The position numbers and the translations under genes were made by a program. A DNA stretch of 64,000 nt, taken from contig NC_133903.1 in the NCBI RefSeq assembly GCF_964199755.1, forward strand, positions 377,001-441,000, read 5' to 3'. The notes beneath the pieces are model-generated. The model saw only the letters and a program-made list of their open reading frames with translations, had not been told where the DNA came from and ran no database searches. The DNA is from Larus michahellis (taxonomy: Eukaryota; Chordata; Aves; Charadriiformes; Laridae). Below, one piece after another: positions 32,216 through 46,000 of this stretch. The number at the start of each line of letters is the position of its first letter. The first letter of the stretch is position 1.

Positions 32216-35200
32216 TTTGCATTAATTTTTGTGTTCATTTTTGTAACCATAGCCACGCTTGTCTGCAGCAACTGCTCCTTTGTGTTGAGAATCAAGCTCT
32301 CAGTAGCAGCACAACCTCGTATTTATTTGAACAGCATTTAGGTATTGCTTAAAGGGATAACAGTCCACAAAAAACGTATCACTTTTGGTTGGATTTCTTT
32401 CATGTTCCTCTCAAAGCTTATAAATCCTCATTGCTTTTGCATATGCCATTTTCCAGTAACAGGGGTTATGGCAGAACTTGCCAAAACTGCACTTTAAACT
32501 GAGGGGTTTAATAACAAACTTTCTAAGCAAGTTGTTCACAAAAGTTTTCAGCTTAAAAAACACGCAGGCAGTTTCTTGCAAATTCTGCAAGTCAAACTGC
32601 CTCTGAGGATCAGGCTATCGGGACCTGATTTTGAAGATTTTGCTAGCTTGGGACGTTTTCTTTTCTCTATGAATACTAAGTAAATGCTGTTTATTTTAAC
32701 ATGTCTTGTTCTAAAACCTCTGCTTAAAATGGATAATTTCTGGCAGTTGGAATATAACCTTCCTTTAAAGCGACAAGCAGCATGTGCTGGCAGGCGTGTG
32801 TCATACGTTGGGATACAAGTGTTGTGGGAGCAGAGAAACCTCAGCTTGTGTATCAGCTGGTAAGTGAAGTAAGAGCTGACTTATCTTTTGCTTTTGAAGT
32901 CTAAAAAAGTTGTGTTGTGTTTTTTGTTGTTTAACAATGGGTGATCTTCTGCCAGGTAGAATGTTTCAGCATGCCTTTGTAGGTTTACCTTGGACTTCCT
33001 TTGCCTGATGGTTAGTGATTTTCTTGCTAATTTAATCACGCTTTATTCTCAGTCATCTTGTGAAACGTAAGTATTGTGTGGTATGGGGCGAGGGGTTTGA
33101 CTGGTGGGTTTTTTCAACAGTAATTCAGGCTCAGTATTATTCTTGTTTCAGCATGTGCTGTTGAATTTTGGCACAGAGTACAATCAGATTAGTATGTTGG
33201 AAAAATGTAAGCTTGGGAGTGAATCCATTAATTTTTGTTTTGTTACTTTCATTTGTATTCATCTAGTAGTGAGAAAATATGTTCCTTAATGTGTAATGAA
33301 TTTAGCTTCCTGTAGCAAATATGTATTAAGACAGACTTCTTCAAAGGTACTTAAACGTTTTAATCCCACAGGTTAAAAATCACACAAGAGACCATGCATT
33401 TCACGTCTCATCTTTTAGTCCTGTCACTTAGGACTTGGGTTTGTAATGGACAGAGGGTGCAACGTAAATAATAGTGGGCTTTTTTTCTTATGGTTTTGTG
33501 GTTTGTTCTCTGTATTTGAGCAAGTATTCTTACACTTGAGATGGGGAATTAAAACTTAATAAAACACGAGCAATAACAGGGAAAGGCTATGAACAGAGTA
33601 AGCTTAAATTCAACTGGGTCAAAACCCTGCTTGGTCCCGTTGAACGTATGGGGTAGTGCCGAGGGGCTGTACCTACACCCATACTTGTACAGTCAGAGTT
33701 CCTCGCGAAGGGAGGACGCAGGGTGGTCGCTGTGTTGGGGAGGGAAGGGACTGCTCTCTCTTGCCAGACCTTGAGGGTGCATTTGTGCACAGTTAACGCC
33801 TGCTCACACAGCCCGTGCAACGGAACTCCTGAGCCCTGTACCGGATTAAATTGCCTGAAATGCCGTAAGGTGTCATCCAAGGGGACAAGTGTTTATTGCA
33901 AGTCCCCTGTCCAAGTTCATTACTGCCGAGCTTGGGGGACCTGCCTCGTCCCTCTGCTGTCCCTGTCCTGCTTGGGCGACGGTGCGCAGGTGGCTCCTGG
34001 GTGTTGTCCCTGTGTGCGGTGTTCTTCCCCGCAGAGTAACCACGCTCTGTTCTGCCGAGGTGTTCTGCGCGGGATGTGTTGCACCGCAGGAAGGAGGTGC
34101 TGAGCAAGGGCGTGATTTAGTTGGAAGCTCATCACAGAGCTGGAACAGCTTTGTCTCCGAGGAACCGCAGACCCCTTTTTCTGTGTGATCGCAGGTACAG
34201 TCTGACTTCTGCTCGGAGGAGCCGGGGGGGGGATTGGGGGGTGCGGGGCGGCACCAGCCTGGCCCTGGGTGTCCCCCCACCCACTCTCTGAGCGCTCTGC
34301 ATCGCGGGGGGAGAAGCATCCTCTTCTGCCTTCTGTGGAGCCCCTCGCCCTCTGAGCCCCCGCAGAGCCGCCCCACCACCACCACCACCACCCCGGGGTG
34401 CTCTGGCCGGTCCCGGTCCCCGCTTGCTGCGGAGGCAGGTAATATGCCGTGGGGTCCCGGCTCTCCCCAGACCCGCCGTCTCTCTCCTCTCCTCTCCCCT
34501 GCCCTCCCCTTGCTCCCCCCGTTCCAGCCTGGACCCCGCCGGGTCCCTCGCTGCACACGGGGCTTTTCTGCAGAGTTGCCGGGCGAGCGGGGAGTTACCA
34601 GCAAGACTTCGGATTATGAGGTGATCTTTCTGGCTATCAGGCTTCAGATAAAGCAGCAGCTGCATTGGAGCGAGTGCTAAAATGTCTAGGATTTCTTTAT
34701 GAGGAAGAGCGTCTGTTTAGGAAGTAAGAGGGGAAGATTCTGTGATTCTATGAAACCTGCGAGGTCCTCGTAACTGGGGGGTCCTGCGAGGGTGACATCC
34801 CAGAGATGTGATCACAGCAGATGCTGCCGTGGTGCACGGAACGATCTCTGGGGAAATGCTGGATGGGATCTGCAAGAGATCCCCACAGGATGATTTGGGG
34901 CTGTCTAAAAGCTGCAGTGAACTTCTGCAAACAGACTGGTTTCACTGACAAAAGGAACTATTTCATCCCGCAGATTGTTTTGTCAAGCAGGGCTATTTCA
35001 CAGCAGACTTTTTCTGCACCTGCTAATTGTCCACTGGAGTTAGGATAAAAAAGCACTTTCCTTAGTATTTAATTTCCTTATATATTAATTTAGTATGCTT
35101 TAATTAAAATACACTCCCTGATCAAAGTGAGAGAGTTGTAATAAACAAATTGGGATTGACATTGGTAGCATGATTTAAACTATGCAGAGTAATCAAACCT

Positions 35201-36980
35201 TGCTGCAAAATTAATAGGGCAAAGGCAGAAACAAACACAAGAAGGTTCATTGTCTAGGAAACAGGATACCTCTGAATGAGAGACGTGTCCTGTGGCACTA
35301 CCAAAAGAATAGCTGAGAGGGGTTTCAGCGTGTGCAAGAACAGGACAGAGGGGATAGCTTCTTAAAGTCTGATGTTTAAATTTTTCATCATCCATCAGTT
35401 TGAGTCGCTCCTGTTACAAGACTGGAGTTAAGTATTGGGACAGACTGAAGTATTGCAAGAGGCTGTTGAAAGATGTTTTCATAAAAGAGTACCTTGCTGA
35501 TACATGAGATTAAACAGTCTGAAAAAAGCGTTCGTATTTATCAAATGTTCATATCTGTAACTCAAGCCGTGGCAGAGAACTTTTAAAAAAAAAAAAAAAA
35601 AAAAAGAATTAATTCAAACTCGGTAAGAAAAAGGTGTGCAGAAAATAAGTGCAGCTGCAGACGAACCCTTGCAATGAAGGAAAGGGAGAGAAAACCTAAC
35701 AAAGTCATCTCAGGGTCAGCGTGAAGTTGGCCAGTGGGGCCCTCTGTGTCATTTGCTAAAATCGGGGGCTAATCCCAGTGTACGAAGCTGCAATGTGTAG
35801 AGCAGGGCATCCTCTAGTGTCCCAGATTAATTAACTGTTTCACCTGGGGTGGGGTGGCGCTGGGGGCCGGGCAGGGCCAGGCTGGGTGCGGGGGCAGGAA
35901 ATCCCCTCTGCGGTCGGTGCGGTGCAGCGCGGGGTGAGCAGCTCCCGCGGGGGACGCGGCTGCAGAAACACCCCCGTGAGCGGGACCTGCTCGGTCGCTG
36001 CTTCCCCGTCGCACCGTTGCAATGTCTGTCCTTGTCCTTTGGGAACTAGACGGAAAGCAACAAATTCATGTCATGCAGGACAACAGTGAGATTGTCAGTC
36101 TTTTCTGAGGAGAGACAGTGAAACCCTGGTGAAAAGCTCCAGGTATCCCTTTAGTGCCGTCCAGATAATTTATCCTTCGGTGATCTTTACGTCACATGGC
36201 ACAGGGCAGCAGGGACAGCAAGAGCTACTGAAACACATATTTCCATAGAATCTGTTTCCTAGCTGGTGGAGAAAAATTGACGGTATGCTTTTCCTGAGCG
36301 CACAGATGACAGCTTTGATCCGTCCAAGTGAAGCAGCACGGCCTTGAACTCCGCTTCCCAAATGTGTCGCTTTCCCTCCGCTTCAGAGGGGCGTCCTCGC
36401 CCTTTGCAGTGACGGTGGGGGGGACACTCCCTCACCCCCTGCCCGCGGCCCCCACGCTGGCACCAGCCGCCCTCCGCTTGCAGGGACCCGCCGGTGGTCA
36501 CCCCGCCGGCATCCTCGCGAGGTGGACACAGATCAGGGTTTGTTCGGAGCTTCTTTACTGTTGGCTTTTTCACACCCTCTGTTTCTTTTCTATTTTGTCT
36601 CTGTCTAAAAGGATTTGATTTTTTGCTTTAACAAACTGCATTTAAGTAATATTTAGGTGGAAAGTGGCTTAGTAAACAAACAGGGCTACTAGGAACAAAT
36701 TAGAACAGCTGCTTGGTAAAAGGTAAATAAATCTGGCTGCACAGGCACACTCAGTGGAGTTGTAGCTGCATAAAAGATAGATCTATCCTGGAAAAACATC
36801 CAAATTAAAAAAATTGGGAGCAAGAACTTTTAGATCATTCTGATCTCTATCTGTATGCCATATGTGTACTCTCTGGTTTATAGCTATGAAAGTTTTGGGT
36901 GACTATTGCCTTGTGACTCTGTTCTTTTTATTTTCCTTTTCAATCCAAATATCTTCTGATTCTAATAAACGCTAGAAGAA
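32216..36980. other. METTL9-OTOA intergenic region and OTOA upstream sequence
   Basis: No coding exon was recognised. It includes a GC-rich patch (about 34195-34590), a poly(A) run of about 22 A near 35584-35605, a possible CR1 tail (gattctgtgattctatg at 34736-34752), and further GC-richer patches at 35.85-36.0 and 36.4-36.5 kb. The ORFs in these patches overlap on both strands and look like composition effects. Confidence 0.5.
34195..34590. promoter_or_regulatory. GC-rich patch with CCA repeat, 2.4-2.8 kb upstream of OTOA
   Basis: GC- and C-rich sequence with scattered CpGs and a (CCA)n run at about 34374-34391. It could be an unannotated promoter, an enhancer or simply an isochore patch. 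No TATA box or start codon can be tied to it. Confidence 0.3.
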
Positions 36981-37059
36981 ATGTCCAGACTTTTGAAGAT
37001 ATGTTTCTTATTGATATCAGTGACTTGTGCTGAGATTACACGCAGTCAGAACTCCGAAG
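36981..37059 (+). CDS. OTOA: OTOA coding exon 1 (signal peptide)
   Basis: 26 codons plus one base, donor G|gtaaga at 37060. The ATG opens a classic signal peptide ending VTCA. The residues differ from the mammalian start, as expected for a signal sequence; the assignment rests on phase and position. Confidence 0.85.
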
Positions 37060-40000
37060 GTAAGACCAGAACTCCTGTTTTGAGTGGATGGAAAAAGCTA
37101 TGTGTAGTGAAATAGATGCAGTAGTGTTTAGTAAGTAGGACCGTATTCTCTGCTCTCGTGCCTTCATGGAGCTATGCCAGCAAAGAATTTAACCAAGATT
37201 GCTTATTATTTAATAGCCTTTTATTTTCACTGTTTTTCTGTAAATACATTAAATCAAAACTGCATTAAATGCTTATAAATAAATTCTATGTGTACATATA
37301 ATTTCAGTGCATACAATACATATATTTTTGTATAACACAGTTGAATGGTAAAACATTAAATCCACTTTTAGTAACGGGATGATCTTTTACAGATTTGCCA
37401 CCGTTATTACAGAAAGCTGTGGTTAGTATTTTTATTTGATCTCTCTACTAACATTTTATATTATAATCTAAAAATAATAATTTATTACATATATTTGTAA
37501 TTTTTTCCTTAGGAGGAAGTAATAACTGGGAAATATCTGAATGGTAATGTAGAAAATTGTTCCCACTTATGCTTCTAAAAGGAATTAAAACTCAATATCT
37601 CACCATAACTTTTTATGTTCCATTTTTCATATGTAGCCCTCCTTGATATTCTTCATTTTCAGAGGTAATGTATTACTCTTACCATCTTGATTTTCGGTAT
37701 TATCTTGCACTTCAGATATGATCTGTTTCATTTCCACAGAAACTGGAACATTATGGATAGAATGAAATTGGCACATATGATTGCTTTGATTTAGATCTCC
37801 TGTGAGGAGTATTTCCTCTTAACAAGGAAAAAGCTGTTTTTCACAGTAAAGCAAAAAACATGCATAGAACGAGGCTGAGAATAAATATGTGCTACAGTTT
37901 TCAAAAGTTTTCATAATTAACTTGTTCATATGTTTCAGAATGGCGTCTTAAGGAAATTAGGTGCAGTTCCAGCTTTCTGTCCATCTTCCTCTTTCAGTCT
38001 TGCTCCATCCCCCTTCCATCCCCCTTCCTCCAGCTCCTGGCAACTTTTGAATTATTTGCTAATTTTGTTTGAATTTGAAAGAGCAATATAAGCCTCAAAG
38101 GCAATTCCGCTCCTACTCCTATGTTTTGAGAAAATCAATGGCTGTATAAGAAGATATGTTGAAATTAAAGCCTCTGCGGAGGGAAGGGCGGCAGGCGTTG
38201 GTCACTGTGCTTTCTTCCTACAAGCAGATCAGAACAGGCATAATGGGGTGCTAGGACACACTCCTGTAGCTCCGGGCCAGCCGCTGCACAGCTCGTCTCA
38301 TGCCTGGAGACGGTACTGACAGCAGCATGTTGGAAAATCGAGATTATTGTGGGTGGTTGTGGAGTTAGGTTAAAAAAAAGGTAAGTAATTCATTGTGCTC
38401 CTCATTGAACCACAGTTTTCATTGCGTTAAATAGGTCGTCTGTTAGTTGTCTTAGGCCAGAAAGCTGAATACTCCTGTCATTATGGTGTTAGTAACAGTG
38501 TTTGCTTTTCTCATTCTTGTTTTGTCTTGTAATCTGCTATTTTACATGTTATATTATTTTACTGGCATTGTTGGTCCTGTTTTCTGTTACAGTGCTAATG
38601 TCTGGACAACAGATACGCTTACAAAAGTCATGGCGTACTTTCATGCCCAGGACGTTATGTTTACTCTTAGCAGCCTGCAGGTTTGTGCCATTTAAAATGC
38701 ATGAAAATTCTTGTTTAAAAAAGAATTTAAAAAGGAAGCTATCTCTGTACCAAAACCAGGTTGTCAATAATAGAGATAACTAACAGATCTACAACGTAGC
38801 TGATAAATAGGAAATGGGAATAGGGTTTTTGGTTGGTTTTTTCCCCTAAGATTGCAGGAGTATGCAAGGCAGAAATAATAAGAACGAAGATCTTTTTGCT
38901 TTTCCTCTGATGGAAAGCAGAAATTAGGAGTTTTCAGGCTCAGCCATTGCTTCTGAATTGAGCGTATACACATGCTCTTTCTCCCAGGTTGTGACCGTGG
39001 CTGTAGTTTGCAGTTTGTGACGGAATGAGAGGCTCCAGAGCATCCTACAGAACACATCCACTTTTTAAGGCTCCGCTGAACTCTGGTTTTGTACATTGTC
39101 GATGTGGAGGTGATACAGGAAGAAGTTGTTCCTTCTCCCTGGTCGCTGTGACAGGTTACCAGCTGGTTTAAGTGGAGCTGTAGCCCCTCATCACAGCTCG
39201 ACCCCCTCCCTCCGCCCCGCACACTCGGGGGAAGGGAGGTGTCACACGTGCCATCTCTGTGCCTCAGGCGATCCCAAGAGACCAGGGCCGTGCAGCTCCA
39301 TGGCACGCAGACCTTCTCCCAAGCTCCATTTCGCTGCCCTAGCTCATCCAACCCTACAGGAGACTGATGCTGCCGCGTCCCGTTCCATTAGGCTTGTTAA
39401 CAGTTTAGGGCTGTGATCAGGCCTGGACCCCTGGGCAACAAGGACCCAACTATCTTCATATTCCTTGGTGGCAATGCACGCTAAGCAAAGGCAACAAAGA
39501 ACCGTTTCAACTCAAATTCCAAACCAATTCTGAAATAATTCTGTCAGGAATTAGAAGGGATCTTACTCCAGCCTGATGCTAATGAGCCTTGCAGTGCGTT
39601 CTGTTCCGACGTTATAATTCCCCTTAGATTTTCAAAACGGGCATGAGATTGTTAGCTGGTGATGCAGTTTGATGTGAGAGACAATATTTTTGCCTTACAA
39701 CCTGGTACAGGCTTTTCCTCCCATCTGATTGCACATTTCCTTCCTTTTTTTAAGTAATAATAATATGCACACAGTATCTGATTTTTTTGGAGCTCATTAA
39801 AGGGTTCATTTTCACAGCTCTGCTGTGTGAAACAGAAAAGCATTATTACGCTTGTTTCATGAAGTCAGAAACTGAGGCATCCTTGTTAAATGGCTCACTG
39901 GCGAGGACTCGCTTATAAAGCCAAGAACAGGATTCAAAAATTATTGTCTTTCAGTGTTACATTTAGATTATTTTGGTTTACAGTTTGTGTTGAGCATAGT

Positions 40001-43000
40001 TATTCTAGTCATTGACAACACAGGCAATATGGGAGCTAAGGACTTATCTCTCCTTAAACAGAGATTTTCAGGGAGTAAAAAATACCCCCACTACAATAGT
40101 ACAATTTTTATCTATATCACGCATATTTTTCTATACTTCAGATGTCCATAAAAAGTTACCTGAAGAACCTTTTATACCAGCCTAGGCAACTACTGTCTGA
40201 ATTTCAACAGCTTGATCAGCAGCAGTTCCAAACTGCAATGAAGTATCTTTTCAACAGCAGAAAGGACCGTCTTGTAAGTCGCTTTGCACTTGTGAAAAAT
40301 AAAAGCTGCCGTCGATGGTTTGGGTAAACAGGAAGGGGCTGGACCGGGGGCCTTGCGGTGCGCCTCAACCAGTTACTTTGCTGGCTTGGATTAGATTCCA
40401 GGAGCCCCGCTCCGTGGGTTGGACTTACTTCATTTAATTCTTGTTGTCTAAGAGTTTGGTGCCAAGTCCAAGTCAATTGTCTGGATTTTCTCCGTAATGA
40501 GTGGAGAGAAACGCATCTCCAGGGAGCGATTTACCTTCCTGCGCAAGTGCCTGACGTAGGTAGGACCAGTTGTTCTCAGGGAGCATCTGCCTCTCTTCAG
40601 TGGCTAGAAAGAGAGCCAAGAGGACTAAAGAAGGTGAAATTAGCTTGTTAATTAGTTATGGAGCGTACAAGCGGATTGTTTGTTAGGCAATTTGGACGGG
40701 AGGCAGCATAACACATCTGCTTGCCTCTGGTGCGTTCCCTGTGTGACCCATCTTAAAAGCCTCACTGAAAGTCAGCGAGGGGCACCGGGGAGGTCCCTGC
40801 CGCAGGGGCGACGTCCACGGTTGGGGTGGGATCTGAGCCTAGTGTCTGGCAGCTTGGCATCTTCCCCGCCAGGAGGAAGGGCCTCCGGCCTGGGAATCAC
40901 AGCGGGGAGATGAATGTGGGAGAAAGGGAGAGCGTCCCCCTGACGTGGGGCAGCCACCCAGAACGAGCGCGGTGTCCACCCCTCGCAGTGCTTGTGCGGC
41001 GCCTGCTGCCGGAGCTCACGGGCGGGCGTGCAGCAGGAGCCGGTGCAGCACAGCACAAGCCCTTTCAGTAACTGCGGATTTTGTCTTCTCAAACGGCATC
41101 CCAGTCCTCCTGGGCCTGGTGATGTGTGAGCGCATCGCCAGGCTCCGAAGAGGCTGTCCTGGACACGCGACTTGTGAGAGGAGGACCCTCGTAATCCATC
41201 CCCAGCCAGGGTGACGTTGTTCCCTGGGCTCGGTTCTTTGATGTTGCCCCGTCTTCTGGAGGGGATGTTTGTGGTAACGGCTGCAAGAAATACTGCATGG
41301 GGGAAGGTCTGTCCTAGAGATGTCTGCATCCTGAATTATGTATGAAATAATACCTGTTCAATCCCGATATCCTTTCATTTTCCAAGTAGCTAATTCTTTC
41401 ATGAGAGCACACACTATAACTTCAGCCATTTGGATTGTTTTTCTGTTTTGCGCTTTGATTTTATCAAAACATTTAAGCTGGTCTCTGGCCAACGTCAGAA
41501 AGGAATTATCTGAAATAATGCCACAGACAGTATTTTGCATCTTATTTTTTGTAGAAAGCTTTCTGTCAGGCCTCAAAATGAACAATATGTTGAATATTTA
41601 TATTTTGAAAGAGCTGTTCAATAAATAAATGTATTGAAAGAGAAATTCTTTTAACCCTTTGTTGCTTGCAGGAAATGGGAAATATTATTCTTGACTGGGA
41701 TAAGACGAGAGAGAGAATTTTTCAAAGCCCAGGAGTAAACAGGACCCTGTTCCTTATAACACTGGATAAATGCTTTTTGGCTCTGAGTGCTTTGGACTGC
41801 GTGGATATCCTAAGCCAGGTTTTGCGTGTGTCAGTGGTGAACTATCTCCAACCTGATGTCATTGGGAGCCTCCCAAATGTTCTGCAGGAGGATGCCTTCA
41901 GAAACTTGTAAGCCATTTATTTTCCAGACACAATTAATACTATGTAGTATTTGCTGACTATATATGCTTTTAAAAAGAGGTTACTATATGGTCTCCATCT
42001 ATTTTCCAGATGCAGCTTTCTGCTTATGTGTTGCTGTTTCTAAAAACACTTGTCCATGTGTGTCATTTAAAAAGAAAATAGTTAACTCATTAGTGAACTA
42101 ACATGCCCTTGTATCACTTAGATCAACAGTATTCAAGGACCTCTATGACAAAACCTCAGCAAATACACAGAGAGCTCTGTACGGCTGGATGAAGCAGATG
42201 CTACAAAAATCCTATAACATGAGTGGTACGTTATGCACAAAGTATTTTCTTCTTGCTTATCATAAGAGAAAAACAGTCAGCAAAAGGCATGACCGTTATA
42301 TTGAATTGTTTCCCAAATTTAACACGTCTGTTTAAGAGTAACTGTCTTGAAATACCTTTGCTCCAGAATACAGCAAACATCACATATTTGTTATTCGCAG
42401 CAAATATTTCTCCTAAGATGCTTGCTCTTCATCTCTTCTGCACAGAGCTGTACACAAAGTCTCTGTACTCCAGCCCTTTTTCGAAGACTTAAATAGGATC
42501 CAGTGGTCAGGCGCTCTGCACAGGTGTTCACTTCTGAGCTCCTGTTCAGACTAGAGAAGTAGATCTGTCTCACAATACATTAGCCAATGCATGGTTTAAA
42601 AATACGAAAGAAATGCAGGATGTTGTGAAGGTTCTACTGCACATGGCACTGACTCAGTCAGAAGCAGCACAAGATAAAGTTAATTAATTCTGATTTTATG
42701 CATTTTACCACATCTGTTTGCCTTGTTAAGGTGTCTTAAACAGATGTGCCACAGCTGGGACAGTGCGGGACAGGCTCCACGAGGGGCTGTGAAGTGGCAG
42801 CGGCACTGAGGCATCAGGGCCAGTGCTTGGGTTTCACTGAACACGCCGGCAGTGCTGTCATGGGAGTGCTTTAGACTTCTAGATGTGTCTGTTCTTCCTG
42901 ATTTCCCTGGAAATCAAAGGCAAAATGCCCGCTTGCTTCACTGGAGCTAAATCTGGCTCCCGAGACTTGTGCTGTTTCAAAATATCAGAGTAACCCGTTA

Positions 43001-46000
43001 ATTGGTGGAGCAGTTCGTGGCGCTGCAGAGGTGGTATTACTGCCAGCGCGCTACCGGGGCAGTGGGATGCAGGACCTGCCTGATGATACGCAGCAGTCCT
43101 GGGAAAACCCCACGGTGTCAGGCGCCTGGGGTTGTGTCTGAAACATTAGTGACCCCCCAGTTTGTAAAAGATCACCCAGCTGAGGAGGGGCTGGCAGTCG
43201 CAGTGCCTCTCCCACCTCCTGGCTGCTGCTTCAGGCCTGGAGTGGTGCCGAGACGTCGGACACCGCCGGAGGCATCGGGAGAGGAATAATCAGCACCCAG
43301 TTGTGGTGGTGTGAACGCACCAGCCCTGAGCTGGCACGGTGGGACTGCTGCCAGCACCAGGGCTGGCAAGTCTAAAGCTCGCTCAGGTACACCTGCACAC
43401 CACGGAGTGCAGGACAACAGAAGAGGCCTGAAACAACCTGATTTATTCACTTTTCCTTTATATGTGGGTAGCACCGGGACCACCTGGGAAAGGGATCAGC
43501 CCTTGTGCAGGCACATCTTCCTCCCTGAAGCACAGCAGAAAAGAAACTTGAAAGAAGACTCGTATTTGTGGTGCTTACGGGGCATTTCTGCTGGTTTTGG
43601 TGCCGGGGAGATGGTTGCTGTGTCTCTGTTGTGCCTGCAGAAACGCGGGGGGGCTTCCATCCTCCCCGCAGGGCCAGGCAGCCCCTGCAGCCGGGACACG
43701 GGGTGGGCAGCAGGTGACGTGTGGCTTCTATCTCTCGAGAGACAGAGACAAGACCTTTCAAGAAACTTCTTTGCCACTCAGCCAATTCTTGCATGTTTCG
43801 TATTAAAAACGTGGAGAAATTCAGAGATGAAGCATGCTTGCTGTTAGGCCTTGCAAAAAACAGCAAAAAACTGTAACTTTTGTATTAGAAATACAAAACA
43901 GCTTTTCTGGATCATGGCTACCATGGCTGGTAACTGCAAGTCTGTTCTGCCACCGTCAACATCCTTAAATCGGGATAGTTTTTGTTTAACTCTTCTGTCG
44001 TATCTTTCAGCTCTCTTAACATTCCTGGTAATGGGAGGTAATATCGCTGCAAAAAACGCAGGCTTGACAGACAGGTGTGCTGGGAGCGTCGTCTTGTCAC
44101 AGCTAAGGAGCTTAGACCTGTGTTTTCAAAAAAATCACTTACTAAATGGGGTGGTTCAGCTTCTGGTATTTATAGGCTTTTTTTTCAGATAATGAAAACT
44201 CTGCAAAATGCACTGATAATTTTATTTTAGCAGAGTTGTATCAACATTGCTAAGGAATATGTTCAGAGGCATCATACATTGAGGCATCCAAATTATGACA
44301 CTTTGGAGAAAAGAAACTGTCTTTTTGGCTCGAAGTACCCACCTAGTCCATAAATACTTTTTTCTCAGGGATATTTGAATCTTGGTTTCATTTTCAGTGC
44401 TTGGGAGAATGTTACTGAATGAATGACATTTTTATACTATTATGCAGTATTTGGAGTTTTTTTGTCAACCTATTTCCATATAGGTATATGAATGTTTTTT
44501 CATTTTCTCCATTATTGCTATTGCATGTTGCTGAAATTAGTGGTATCATCAATAATAATATATAAGACATATAAAGTGTTACAAAGTATCGTGCCTTCCA
44601 GGTGTTCTTAAATAATGTATTTGATTAGGAAAGCTGAATTTAAAAAGTGCTACTCCATATTTAATACTATTGGTTTAATTTTTCCTTTCCCATACTTGAT
44701 CCATTTTCTGTTTCAACAACATAAAACATTCATCATTTTCATATGAGAAAATTTGAGACATTTGAATCACTATTTCATTTTCATTAAAGAATGTATGGGC
44801 TCATAAAAATGTGGTGCTAAAATCTAGCTAACGGAGGGAACCTGATTCTCTCTGCTAAGGATTTTTCTGATTTGCAGGTATTTTTTGATTATTTACCAAT
44901 AACAATTTTCTGGGTACGATATATTTGAAAAATAATTACTTTCTTAACATTTTAGTGAGTGTTTATTTGTACAAAACAGAGTTCAATGAATCAGTTTCTT
45001 GGGTCAGTGCAGAAAATTTATGGATCTTGGGAAGATACATGGTCCATCTCCCATTAGAAGACATTCTGAAAATTGGTATCAATGAAGTAAGTAACAAAAT
45101 GTGATTGAATGTATCATTGTCAAGTGATGTCAGCTACAAACAATATGAACACAAATGCAAACTTAAACATGAAAAAGAAGTTTTCATTTTTTAATATATA
45201 AATATATATATATATGATGTCCCTACCAATGGCAGGGGAGTTGGAACTAGGTGATCTTTAAGGTCCCTTCTAAGCCGAACCATCCTATGATTCTATAATT
45301 ACTTAAATAGAAATTGAAATCAAATCCATTGTCAACCAAATATTCTTCTCTTTTTGGAATTTGAAAGTGCCTGTCATTAATATGTGATTATTTATCTGTA
45401 TCAGACTTCTTTGACTTTCACTGAAAGATGGGGACCAATGATAGAAGACCCTCAAATTATTTGAGCGTTTGACAGGGAAACGCTCATTCAGTTTTGCCTT
45501 CAAAAATACTGTATTATCCAAATCTACCTTCTTTCTCTATGGCATGAATTGATTCAATTACTTTAGAGTGTCAAACGTATTTTATTGGATGTACCTATTT
45601 CGTAATCCTGATGCATGATTTTGTTTGTACTGGTCAGATAAGACTATTCATTAGCTACGACAATGCGACAAAGCAGTTGGACACCGTGTATGATATCACA
45701 CCAGAGCTTGCACAGGCTTTCCTGGAAAGAATAAACTCATCAGGATTTGATATGAGAAATGCTTCAACTGTCTACAGGCAAGGCTGCTTTTCTTTTTCTT
45801 TTATGGCTGTTTATGGAGAGAATGAGTAAGTAAGGGGGAAAAGAGAGGGGCAATAAGCAGCTGGTGAAATTGTGGATATGGCATAGCTTTTTCCTTCCAG
45901 CAGGAAAATCTAGGCTGAAATCCAGCCCTGGTTAGCAACAGTGAAGAATTTCTACTTCAGGACTTTTTGGAGGTGTGCCCAATTAGCTAATGCTTTGTCT

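Noticed and set aside
33723-34604. Overlapping ORFs of 126-243 codons on both strands upstream of OTOA
   Set aside because: They lie in a GC-rich patch, overlap each other in several frames and show no recognised family. Treated as composition effects.
34736-34757. gattctgtgattctatg resembling a CR1 3' tail
   Set aside because: The conserved CR1 block that should precede it (ggtcccttccaacc) is not evident, so it is not called as an element.
40680-41329. Long overlapping ORFs in OTOA intron 6
   Set aside because: GC-rich patch with frames open on both strands and no protein family recognised.
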